The notes under the pieces were generated by a model, which saw only the letters and a list, made by a program, of their open reading frames with translations, was not told the DNA's origin and searched no databases. The translations under genes and the position numbers were made by a program. A stretch of DNA of 64,000 nucleotides from Taenia hydatigena. Taxonomy: Eukaryota > Platyhelminthes > Cestoda > Cyclophyllidea > Taeniidae. The stretch is from the NCBI GenBank assembly GCA_036345935.2, contig JADWOT020000541.1:1-64000 (forward strand). Reading direction: 5' to 3'. Below are positions 1-10,306 of the stretch, piece by piece (position 1 is the stretch's first letter; each line of letters begins with the position of its first letter).

Positions 1-1290
1 AGCACATTGAAGAGGATTGTTGTTGCTAGGCCAGTGCTTCTACGTCTAGTGGTGGCGAAATTTTCTAAACAAAACATGGTTGCGACGAGCCAGAGGTCGG
101 GATTGGATGAGCAGGTAGTTTGGCGGTACATACTACCTTACTGTATGGGACCTGATTCTCTCGCACCGCCATCACCACTAAAAGACAAAACATCAACCAC
201 ACAGTGATGAAGCCAGATCGGGATAGGAAGGGGGAGAGGGAGGAGAATGTAGATGTGGTGAGTTAATTGCAGGGAAAATACATAACGTTTCGCAGCTTAA
301 AATATCCTAAAAGTTAATCTAGTATTTTTGACGTTTAGATTATGCAGATAAGCAAGCATCACTGTGTACTTCATAGAAAACGCTGCGTAAATCAAATTGG
401 CTCAAAAAGTTTCACTTAGATTTACTGCATGCGACTCCATTTGGCGGTACTTCAAAATGACAAGAATGTAAAGTTTGGGCAAGAAAATGAGTCAATTTGA
501 TGAGGGACTATTTTGTCCATCATTTTTCTCGTAGGAAACATTTTTGATACCCGAGAAGAGTGAAATAGTGGAAAAAATAGGTTATTTGAGACGAATCTGA
601 CTCAGCGGGGTTGTAGTGTCGCTGCTCAAATTTCGTGTGTTCTGCACGACTTTAAGTAGTAACCAATGAAACATGATACATTGGGATTGATAATAGAATT
701 AACAAGACGCATGCTGAGATCCGGTGCTTTGGGAACCAATTGTTTTAATAATGAGGCCATTAGAGCTGTAAAGAAGGTCAAAGCTAGTTCGGCAGTGCAG
801 ACAAATGATCTGCATGTTTTGACTGAAGCTCTGCCTCAGCATCAATTTTGGAGAGGATAAAGAGATGTGCAGCAACCAAAATGCTGTAAAGACAAAACTT
901 GTGTTCTCGAATGGACTAAGGAGAAGTAGTAATACTCAGTTCCATGGGTATGATGCGAACAATTTAGAGTAATCGCGTTTGGCCCACGCCAAAATGTCAC
1001 CAAGTCCTTGCAGCGGTGACCAGATACTACGAAAGCTGTGTGAACATGACGCAATCAAATAATCTGCAGTAGTTGAATAATGATTACGTGGCCAGATGTT
1101 GTGATTTTTAGTCAAGTCGCTTCGTCTATGTTCATCGAGTTGTTTTCGCGTTAGCTACTTTGCAAATCTTGTGACTGGAGATGCACACGGGTTGCTTGCG
1201 TTGGCAGACACCTCCAAAGGGGGACATTAGGTAGATTTTGACTCATACATGAACCTCTTTTGGTGCTGGTCATTTTAAAATCCTCTTTAA
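1..1290. other. Non-coding or unrecognised stretch
   Basis: No gene is recognised here. The open frames on either strand are short (64 to 78 codons), have no domain-like composition and show no convincing splice or poly(A) context. An open frame on the minus strand at 1151-1387 overlaps the start of the next candidate and has no independent support. Confidence 0.6.
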
Positions 1291-1779
1291 TTTGCACATT
1301 ATAGACCGAGGTCGGGAGTAGATAGAATCCGACACAAACGTGTACATCAAAAGTCGAAAAGGCACCAGCGCAAAGCACTTCATTCAAGGCCTACTTCGAT
1401 TTGCATCCCCCACTCCACCGTCTCATCATCTGCACCCAAGGCACATTCGTCCAATATTCTGAGCTACACCTTCCCTTCAACACTGCCATTGCCTTCATCT
1501 TCCTTCTCCTATGCCACACCGCATGGCAGCGCATTCAACTTTTATTCCATCTACTCTGATCTATCCACGCTGAAGTCCCTCAACTCCTATGACTACAAGC
1601 CCACCTACGCGCAGGATAAATTCACTAGTTTTGACCATGCTAGCTCGCCGCTCGATGCACCAGGGGACTTGGTTTACTTTACAATACCACTTTCATATTA
1701 TGTTCCATCGACTGCACCCACATACTATTTAATTATCAGTCCACGTATGTTTTATCAGTGCAGCATTGATCGGTCCTAA
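1291..1779 (+). CDS. Possible exon, Ser/Tyr-rich, unknown product
   Basis: One frame stays open for about 163 codons between a TAA near 1290 and the TAA after 1776. The stretch is unusually rich in Ser, Tyr, Pro and Thr and contains short pieces such as SSFSYATPHGSAFNF and LNSYDYKPTYAQDKF that look more like disordered protein than random translation. There is no good initiator ATG, so if real it is an internal exon. An acceptor-like CCCAAG lies near 1440 and a donor-like GTATGT near 1746. I do not recognise the protein and see no partner exon nearby. Chance openness remains quite possible. Confidence 0.2.
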   Translation, partial: FAHYRPRSGVDRIRHKRVHQKSKRHQRKALHSRPTSICIPHSTVSSSAPKAHSSNILSYTFPSTLPLPSSSFSYATPHGSAFNFYSIYSDLSTLKSLNSYDYKPTYAQDKFTSFDHASSPLDAPGDLVYFTIPLSYYVPSTAPTYYLIISPRMFYQCSIDRS

Positions 1780-4700
1780 TGCATAATTCCCCTCCAGGCT
1801 CTTTAGTATGCAGATATCTACACTTCCAACCGCTATGAAGTGATGAAAACTTTGTCCTATTTGTACTTCGTGGATATTTATGTGCCATGTATTGTCATTG
1901 CAAATAAATCGTTTCCATGTTTGCATAGTACACTTTTATGTCGTCCTCCATCCAAAAATGTCTTATCATCTCTTCGGCATTGTCTGCTTAGAAAGGAAAA
2001 GGACAGTGATACCGCGTTTAATTACCGATGCAGTTCCAATCACCTCTCTTGGCGCCTTGTTTGCTTAGCATTAAAGAAATAACTGCTCATCATAAACAGC
2101 AGAATATCGCGATTACTTTAATTTGAAAAAGGTGTTGGGCATGCATCTAAATGAGGCTGAAGCATCATAGTAACACTAAGTTATGAACGAGCTTGTTTGA
2201 CTTTGTACTTGGAATTAAGTTCACCAGGCATCTTCACAGACCAGCCATACGAGTGCGCAAGTGGGTAAATAAATTAGTGTATAGTGATGTATAGAATGCT
2301 TTTAGTGACACTACGATATCATTTCGCATCCGCGTAGCTTGTCCGTTAATATGATTGCTTCTCCTTCCTTTTCCTTGCCTAGCATTCCTTTTTTGCTTTA
2401 CACATTTAGACGATCGTACTCGGTTCCTATTCTTTAACCTAGTCAGGATAGTCCTGCTCCCATCAGCCAATAATTCAGTGCAGATCTGTAATTTTGGCTC
2501 ATGCGAATGTTAAAAATTTGCGCATTTGTTGGCGCGTCTAATATATTTACAGACTATGTTGGATAGCAGTTTCAGCTTTCGCAATTTGTAGCGTCAGGAT
2601 ATCATACAAAATAGAACTTTTATTAAAAACTGTTGGTCAGACTGCTTGTTTTTCAGTAAAGACGAATTCATGCTTGAGATGAGTTATTTTTTAGGCTGAA
2701 GACTGTGAAAACCAAAGGAGCAATAACTTGAAATGCTTTCAACGCTTAATGCATCCTTCTCCTTTGCTTACCTCGGTTCTATTTGTCCAAACATCTATCT
2801 AATAGCGGAGCGTATTGCATTATGCTACGTGTAACACAATCGTTAATCAAATCCTGGGCAAAATTAAAGTACGCCATTTCGTGCTAAGCACTGTTAAGTT
2901 CCCCGTAGTGATGTTTTAATGAATCGCTTCCTTCAATATCATCAGATACTTCTACCTCCATACGACCTCTGTGAATTCGGCTAAATTTTCCTAGTCATTC
3001 ATCCTTTTTAAGCTCATTTAAAGCACGATTTTAATAAAGTCAACTTTCTAGCGATTTTCATTATACCTGGCAGCGTTTACCTATAAGTTATACCTGTCAG
3101 CCGTTCTACCGTCCTATTGACAATCTTTGCTATTCATTCTCACCTCAGTGGAGCAGTTACATCAATCCCTTAATTCGTGGTACAGGGGACCCAGCGACGT
3201 GCATGGCAAGATCAACCAATGATCTCACACTGCTGGCACATACTAATGTAGCCTGCGCCAAATCGTTGATAATGCCATCAGATCCGCTGCCTCTCCCTAG
3301 TTGCGTTGCAAGTTGTGCAAACCATTTATTGCATTACTTAAGAAAGCGTGATCTTAAGGGGTATAGTCAACTGTTACTTGGTACGTGCTTACTCTCGTTC
3401 TCACCGCATTTAATTGTGGGTGCAATATATAAGGATTCCTATTGCTGTCACTACTCAATGCTTCACTTTTTCGATGCACTGGGGTCCAAATCGCAGGATT
3501 TAACTATACGAGTTCATTTTAGCCAAGGATTTTGCTCAAATGAATGTGCTTGTGTGAACTTGACTTGTTTTATTTGCAGCACTCAATGGCACTAATTATT
3601 TACCGAAACCACCTGCAAAAAATCTCAAGTTTCCTCGAATTTGTTGATGCATCCTCTAAAGTTGCTTGGAAATCAGGATAGTAAAGAGATTTGATAAAAT
3701 ATCTAGCATTGGGCCAAAAAAGGGTGTTAAATTGATGACGAATCTGAAACATTGAAATGCCAAAGTTTCTAAGGAACAGCCTGTACTGTGTCTTATTAAT
3801 AGGATCAATGGAGCAGGCACAATGGACTAATAACAAACAAAATTCGATATTTGGTTCGCTAGCGAAACCCTGCAATAGTAAACAGAAAATGCGACAAAGT
3901 CGATGACAACTGGATAAAAACGCGAATAGAGGGTCCCGAGTCAAGTAATGATGTGGCGAGTTGGCAATGAAGCTGACACTCCTGAACATCCTGGCCTCAG
4001 CTGCTGCACGCATTTGTGTACTCAGTGAATCGATTGCATTGCGGACATAATTCAAAATCTAGCGCAGGCATTTATAGATGAAGTGGATGGAAGTGCTGCA
4101 ATATTGCGCATTCACATCACGCCTTTACTCTTGGTATCGAATTCTTACTGCTAAATCAGATATTATCATTGACAGTGACCGGACCACTGCGGGGCACTAA
4201 GCTAATATCTTTCGCACACAATCTTTGTTCTTCTGTTGCATGTGAAAAAGTTGCAGGACTCTGCCTTTATTTCTTCCTTAAAGCTTACCTATTTCGCCTT
4301 CAATAAAAGCCCCTATTCTTTCCAGCCCAACTTTATGGTATATGATTAGTTATGTAAAAGCATCGCGAGCGCAGTTAATCAGAATGAGTCTTAGAACGAA
4401 ACAGATGAAGTATAAGTGGCTGGTTAGCTTCTCAAATACCGACTAGCATTCTACCCGTGTCTCATCATAGGTGTTATCTTGTTCTCCCTTCAATATAAAC
4501 TTCTCCTTTAAGAATTGTTTCCCTATTCCGCGTTATTCCAGGTCAATTTTGCGTCGCAATGATTTGTCTCCCACCATTTAAATGATCTTATGAAGCCCTC
4601 GCTTTCACCAGGTGCAGCTAAAGAACAGTGTATATTGGTTGTGATTTTAAAAGCAGCATTAAGAATCGATATAATTTGTGCTTCCTCCAACGTGCTGACG

Positions 4701-7700
4701 CTAGTGTCCGCCGTTAATTTCTGCATCTTCTGCGTGGATTGTATTTAAAGACAGCGTTCTTTCATTGCAAATCCAAATTGAAATCCAAGTAGCAGCTTTT
4801 AATGCACCTCATCTTAGTGTAGACAGCAAGGTCATGCCTCTCTTGAAGACCTGACTAACATTTTTAGGCTATATTCAATGCTTAAAATTGTTGGTCTATT
4901 TTACCTAGTACATGTAAGGCAGACTTGCTTTTGACTTAAATACGATGAAGTCAACGAAACTACGGCTTTATTTATTCATTTGGCTAGTTCTTTTAATTTG
5001 TCATTATTTACTGAAACGCAATAGCAAATGTCAAGCTTAGTTCGTATCTGGCTTAAGTTGGCGATTGTATAGCTTATCCTAGGGAAGCCAATCAACGTTT
5101 ACTGACTCGACGTAAGCAGACGGATGAGCTAACAAGTTTGCTGCTAAATAGAACCGTTACTGAATAGTCTACACTTAAACGTAGCTCCTCAAATACACAG
5201 ATGGTGGTTGTCGCTTAGAAATGCCGAATCTGAGACCAAATACTCAGACTCGGATATGAACGTTGTGCGGCACGGTCGCGAATTTCTCTATGCTGACTCA
5301 ACTCTAACGTCCCCGAGACCTTACCTCTATAGAACCCATAATCTCTACGGTCAAGATTGTTAACATCATTATGTAATGTTACCTTGATAGATTAAAGCAC
5401 AGCAGTTTGGTAGAGCTCAAATTCAGCCCACCCCGTTAACGCTAAGTGCCTTCCATGGAATATCTTATGAGTCTCTAGCTAAAGTTTCGCGTCTATAGAT
5501 TGGGGATGTTAAGGATTTCATGCAAATTGCCATCACTTATGGCCACGACATCGCCTTCTTCGTAATAAGTAAAAACATCCTTACACTTACTCGACGGAGC
5601 GAGTGGTGAATTTGTTACTGATTGCCACGCAGGCCTCCTGTTCAGGAAAGCCACTATGTATTCTGAATTAAACTTTACTAACGCTGATTAAATGTGAATA
5701 CTGTACGGATTGCGAATGGGTGTAGCCTTATAAGCAATTTTTGTTACCCTGTCTTTTCCGAGTGTGAAACATTGATACATGATCCAGGTCAATTGCATAA
5801 CGGCGATCTCAATGCATCACTATTTGGCCATCTGCATAGATCCCATTCGGGTGCGGGAGACGAGGTTGGGAAATGGAGGAGGGGGAAGTATTGCATACAT
5901 TTATCTAGTTTTCCGCAGTATCGTATGCTATTGTGATCATGGCGTCGTGGATAGAATTTCTGTGTAAATGAGCATGCGAATCGGGTTACCGGTAAACTTA
6001 TGATTACAGGCAAAATCTTATTAGAGTATGCCCACTGAAACAGTCATCAGCTGACTTTAACAAGTCTCACCAACTAGCTTTTTACGGTGGGATAATTTGT
6101 GTGGAATCATGAATCTAATTTCCATGGCTTTATTCCCCTTGAGCGAAACGCCGTTAAGCGTTACCTGGCTCATATTGTCAAAAAAAGGAAAATCAATTCC
6201 AAGTAAGTGCTTGTGCATGTCACAGAATAAATCCTGCTCTTTGAATTTTTCCAAACAAAGGATATAGACTTATCGTCCTCTTATAATCAACACTTAAATG
6301 CGCTTAGCTTAAGGCGAAAATGTTAATTGTGATCTTCAATGCCAATTGATCACTCGAGTAACACGCATATACTTGTACCATAAATCAGATGAACAAATTC
6401 TTAAAGTAACTTGCATAAAGGGTATCACCACACAGATCCTGCCCGACGTATTTTGGTCTCGGCTCGAAGGTGGCATCCTTACATCAAACCCAAAGATACG
6501 TTAAATGCTTCAAGCTGGACATGAAAATGCTGTAACTTCAAGTAATTTTAGGTTTAACGTCCTTCTAGACTAGTTTAGATGGCAGAATGTGTGCATAGAT
6601 GGGAGTACCTTTGCCTTTTTTACAAGATAAATACCGAGATGCTTTCACTAAAGTCATGTGAAGAGAATTTCTAGTGTGGTTAAGCCCCAAGGGTGCGTTC
6701 CTGTAATCTGCATCAGAATTTCCTTGCAAAAATAAGGTGTTTATTGCCAGCAGTGATTGCTTATCAATGTGTTTGACTCTTTTTACACTTCCTTTTCTGC
6801 ATTTGGGCTAACTTGCTTCCTCAAATCAGCAAAAATTGCTCGAGATAATGCACATTTGTACTTTACCGTTGGAAGCCGAATCAAAGATCCCACAAAAGGT
6901 CTAAACCACTTTTGTCTTACTTATTCTTAGGTCAGCTTCACGTGGATGTGAATTTGTCCGCCCTAAGGGACAAAATTAGTGTAACACAAAATGTTATTCT
7001 GCTGATTTTGTTGGGAGACATTATTAAGTTTACCGGCTGACTCATGAGTTTCATCCATCGTAGACCTCGTCTGTGTGCCAAATCACCCCAAAAGGACATC
7101 TCATTACCCATTTATTGAGTAGTCACATAAGACAAACAATAATATTAGCAGTCTTTTCTAGTTTATGACAGACGCGGTAAAAAATCACTAGTTTTGGCAC
7201 TAACTGGGCCAATGTTATGTAGAAGGTTAACTTGCTCATCCATGACGCAAGGCACAAGGCGCTGATCCAATAGTTGTGCAGACTCATCGGCATGTCCAAC
7301 CAGATGCCTCATTCCCTCATTGATCACTCCCAACCAATAATGCAGGAGTTGTGATTCATCCATTGGCGAATAAGCGCTTAGAATATGGATAACGGACGCA
7401 CCAAAGAAATGTATAAATATCAAAGATGAGTAGTAGCAGCACCACTCTGGTCCAAATTTCGTGTTAAGGTGACACGTAGTCCTAAATCGCTCATTGTACT
7501 GCATTCCTACACGCATGTATCGTAGAGCGGAATCAGCCAATTCTAACTCTAATGTTGCATCTCAAGTTCAGGAGGGCAGAAATTCCAGTGAGTGCTTTAC
7601 ATTTATAGTGTCCTTGTCAAATGGTATGTTCTTAGGGTTGTAAACTTCATTCTTTCATGAAACCACCCGGTTTCTGCGTACAGCTGCCAAATTATTCTCT

Positions 7701-8102
7701 TTTTTGGCACTTCGCAGTTTAAAAATAAGATGTTTTGGCGGTACTCTTAGGAGAGCCGCCAAGAGCGGGATGTGCCCCAACCCCTTTTTATCCGCCCCAG
7801 TTTGTTAGTAGTACACGCCAAGCGAAGTGACACACTTGAAATTTATTACCTTTTTTGATATTTAAATGCTAGCTCCTAGGTTAGCTCAGCCAAGGCAATG
7901 TTTAAGGTTGTGGCAGATTTTAATGTAGGAAAGTCACTACCGATTTCGTCAGTATTAGATAGGAAGGCCTATCTACTACTGAAAGGGAGGGCTTGCTATG
8001 CAAGCTTAGGAGGCCGTGAAGTTAGAAAATGCTCTTCATGTTTTCTTTTCCCACTGACGTCACTTTTGCTTTATTTTACAATTATATTTAACTAAACCAA
8101 AG
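1780..8102. other. Long stretch with no recognised gene
   Basis: I see no recognisable gene, RNA gene or repeat array. The longest open frames are 3203-3595 (+, 130 codons), 3600-4055 (-, 151 codons) and 7163-7540 (-, 125 codons). None shows a signal peptide, a repeat or a motif I can defend, and lengths like these are expected by chance in 64 kb of moderately AT-rich DNA. The missing upstream exons of the CELF-like gene (RRM1 and RRM2) were looked for here and not found. Confidence 0.55.
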
Positions 8103-8179
8103 ATCGTGCCTCGGAGGACTCCTTCGGCCCAAGAGGACCTAGTCCGTTGACTATTGCAGATGGAATTTCCTCAGTAACC
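8103..8179 (+). pseudogene. CELF-like copy 1, candidate linker exon A
   Basis: This 77-base open piece follows an acceptor-like AAAG and ends at a good donor, GTAAGT (8180). Its frame reads SFGPRGPSPLTIADG, a Pro/Gly/Ser-rich stretch of the kind found in the CELF linker. It ends on a complete codon and joins in phase to the next exon if that one starts at 8264. The acceptor lacks a strong pyrimidine tract, so this is the weakest exon of the model. Confidence 0.35.
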
Positions 8180-8263
8180 GTAAGTGCTTGGAATTGGGCT
8201 GCAGTACGGCAGCGAAATATCCATGCCTTCTAGTATTTAACAACAATGATTGCCTTTTGATAG

Positions 8264-8512
8264 AATTCAGATAATTTGCCGCCGAAAGCGGCTACTGGTG
8301 CACCTTACGAAAGAAACATGGAAGTAGCTGGATCGATGCCTCTATTCAACGGCTACATGTTACCATCGAGCTCAAGTTCGACTCCAGCTGTGGTCTCTCT
8401 TGGAGGTCATAATGTTGCACAGCCTACTACAAATTTCCAAATAAATTGCCCCATGGCCGTTACTGCTCCACTTGGTCGTGACCTCAACCATTGTCTTCCG
8501 ACGCTACAATCC
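8264..8512 (+). pseudogene. CELF-like copy 1, linker exon B
   Basis: An acceptor TTTTGATAG precedes the exon and GTAAGC follows it. The 83 codons encode a low-complexity linker rich in Ser, Pro, Ala and Asn (for example LPSSSSSTPAVVSLGG). It begins and ends on whole codons, matching both neighbours. No lesion is visible. Such linkers diverge fast in CELF proteins, so assignment rests on position and phase rather than on similarity. Confidence 0.5.
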
Positions 8513-8659
8513 GTAAGCACATTCGTCCGAGGATTAGCTAAGGAAATTAAGCTTCTACTACATGCGCAAGGCCTGTTTTAGTTGCTGACGACTAAAATGC
8601 TTCTGAAGGTTACATATGTAGGCAAAGGCTGAGACAAAAGTGCTGTTCTACCATTGCAG

Positions 8660-8985
8660 GGTCCCGCAGCAGTTGCACAGATCCTGCCAAGTGCAGCGAT
8701 TTCGTTCCCAGTATGGCCGAATCCTGCAGCTGTTGCTGCAACCGACAACGCTGGGTTAGCCATCAGCAACACGATTGCCGCGCTAGAAGCTAATTACGAG
8801 GCCGCAAAAAATGATCCCTTAGTGGTGCAGTACATTGCATCTATGGTGGCTAAACACAACTTACAGCAACTCATGCTGCAGCAGCAACCGCAATATCTTG
8901 CTACTGAGGTACTTCAAACCCACCCAATTTTACCCGAGTTGGAATGTGCTACTTACAATGCCAGGCACTCCCTATAACAGCGCAG
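8660..8985 (+). pseudogene. CELF-like copy 1, linker exon C with frameshift
   Basis: The exon follows the acceptor CCATTGCAG and ends at the strong donor GTGAGT. It starts in the frame GPAAVAQILPSAAI and continues through a Gln-rich stretch (LQQLMLQQQPQYLA), typical of CELF linkers. That frame hits TAA at 8975-8977, just before the donor. The frame that joins in phase to the RRM3 exon instead ends the exon as MPGTPYNSA. The exon length (326 bases, remainder 2) confirms that a one-base gain or two-base loss lies upstream of MPGTPYNSA, probably around 8930-8955. Confidence 0.65.
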
Positions 8986-9176
8986 GTGAGTTGCCGTTTG
9001 CCGTCCTTTGCTGTGGAAGTTATGTCTTTATAGCCATTCACCATCGTGCGTTAATTTTAGCTACCCACCCACCTGTGTGCATCTATCCGCAGTTTGGGCA
9101 TGGTGAGTTTATGCTTCTCCTTTCATTTGCTCCTATTTAAAAATTTTCTTGATGCATTATCTTCTTTTGCCTTCAG

Positions 9177-9404
9177 TAGCAGTGGCTGCTCAATACGCCG
9201 CCCAAGTTGCAAACACCCCTGATCACCAAGAACCCGTTGGACGGGAATCAGTGAGAAGGGGCCCAAAAGGCTCCAACCTGTTCATCTTCCATATTCCTCA
9301 GGAATGTAGTGAAAAGAATTTACACGATCTGTTTACGCCATTTGGGCGAGCATTGAGTGTAAAGATATTTTTGGACAGAACGACAGGCTAAAGCAAGGGC
9401 TTTG
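9177..9404 (+). pseudogene. CELF-like copy 1, RRM3 first exon with in-frame stop
   Basis: The acceptor is CTTTTGCCTTCAG and the donor GTAGGT. The reading runs from an Ala-rich linker (VAVAAQYAAQVANTP) into RRM3: GPKGSNLFIFHIPQECSEKN (beta-1, RNP2), the first helix, then LSVKIFLDRTTG (beta-2 and turn). The next codon is TAA (9389-9391), followed in frame by SKGFG, the start of RNP1. CELF relatives usually have an aliphatic or Leu residue at this point, so a TTA to TAA change is the simplest explanation. Translation would end inside RRM3 and lose RNP1. Confidence 0.85.
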
Positions 9405-9480
9405 GTAGGTACTCATGCTTAGTTAATTGTCCTTTATGCAGCCACGTTCTCTGCTAACCGCGGTGTGTCCATTTTTACAG

Positions 9481-9588
9481 GTTTTGTCAGCTACGACGAT
9501 ACCGCGAGTGGGCAGAACGCGATACGCGCAATGGATGGATATGCTTTGGGAGGGAAAAGATTGAAAGTTCAATTGAAGCGCCTTGAAG
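9481..9588 (+). pseudogene. CELF-like copy 1, RRM3 second exon
   Basis: After a 76-base intron (GTAGGT to TTTTTACAG) the exon completes RNP1 as GFVSYDD, followed by the second helix with [21 protein letters not shown], the most recognisable part of the CELF RRM3. It ends at GAAG/GTAGAT and joins in phase to the last exon. No lesion is visible in this exon itself. Confidence 0.85.
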
Positions 9589-9669
9589 GTAGATCTTTTA
9601 TAAGCCACAAGTCGTAACGACTGTTATAACTCATGCTACTGTAATTCCAAGTGTTCTTTCCTTTTTTAG

Positions 9670-10306
9670 AAGACCATTAAGAATAAGGCGCCTCGCCCTT
9701 GGACAATTTTATAGCACACCATGGTAGTCTATCCGATTTTAAATTGGTTAATGCGCTCAAAGATAAGTAAGCTATTGCATTGTTAGCACTTTGATCCATG
9801 ACACTCAATGTTGAAAAGAGTTGCACAGGCTGCTGCAAGTGTATCATAGTGTTTTGAAGTCGCTACTCAGTGTTTGCCTAAGCACCACCTGATGTAGTGT
9901 ATTTTTGCCATTGCCAGTTTTGATTGTACCATTTTCTATGCTCTCGCTGTGCTGCATAACTGTTATTTATCGGAATTTTGGGTGACTGCTTTGACAGCTT
10001 CGCCCACTTTTGTGTAAGAAGCGCAGCTTTCCCATTGAGAGTTATGTCCTGCATAGATTTTAAATATGACTTTACGCATATTTAGTTTACTGCAACGAGC
10101 CGCGTAGTCAAGTGCGTCAGCACTTTTTCTCCCTTACTTCCGAATGCGCTAATTTGCACAAACACTTTCATTTAGACACGCGCCCTATGGCGCTAGTCTT
10201 AATTTTTTTCGTTCCTTATAATGCAATCCTTTCATTGTTTTAGATGACCAGTTCCTTTGTATCAATCGTCATGCTTTTGTGAGATCTAATGTATTCCTTC
10301 AATAAA
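9670..10306 (+). pseudogene. CELF-like copy 1, terminal exon and 3' UTR
   Basis: After an 81-base intron with acceptor CCTTTTTTAG, the frame reads Glu-Asp-His and stops (TAA, 9678-9680), giving a C-terminus ...KRLEEDH a few residues past RRM3, as usual for CELF proteins. About 620 bases of non-coding sequence follow, ending at a poly(A) signal. The terminal exon looks intact. Confidence 0.55.
10301..10306 (+). terminator. Poly(A) signal of the CELF-like copy
   Basis: AATAAA at 10301-10306 lies in a U-rich context about 620 bases downstream of the proposed stop codon and is a reasonable end for the gene. Cleavage would be expected 10 to 30 bases further on. Confidence 0.5.

Larger units (their letters stand above)
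8103..10306 (+). pseudogene. CELF/Bruno-like RNA-binding protein, 3' half, disrupted
   Basis: CELF (CUGBP/ETR-3/Bruno) proteins bind GU-rich RNA through two N-terminal RRMs and one C-terminal RRM and control splicing, translation and decay. Here only the divergent linker and RRM3 are present. Proposed exons are 8103-8179, 8264-8512, 8660-8985, 9177-9404, 9481-9588 and 9670 onward, all bounded by GT and AG. RRM3 is clear: RNP2-like NLFIFHIPQE in the fourth exon, RNP1-like GFGFVSYDD across the fourth/fifth junction, then a family-typical KRLKVQLKR end. Exon phases match at all junctions except across the third exon, whose 326-base length needs a net one-base shift between its start and end frames. 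The fourth exon has an in-frame TAA in the turn before RNP1. No RRM1 or RRM2 exon is visible upstream. With two lesions this is probably a pseudogene, although assembly error or a polymorphic null allele could mimic that. Confidence 0.85.

Noticed and set aside
3600..4055. 151-codon minus-strand open frame
   Set aside because: No motif, signal or splice context. Frames of about 150 codons are expected once or a few times by chance in 64 kb of this composition.
7163..7540. Minus-strand 125-codon frame that vaguely recalls the C-terminal half of beta-carbonic anhydrases (hydrophobic strand, then a Trp-Leu pair and an EQVNLL stretch)
   Set aside because: The zinc-binding His and Cys that define the family are absent at the expected place, no partner exons are seen, and the length is within chance expectation.
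8103..10306. CELF-like copy as a processed retrocopy
   Set aside because: Introns with GT-AG borders and phase agreement are present, which excludes an origin from spliced RNA.
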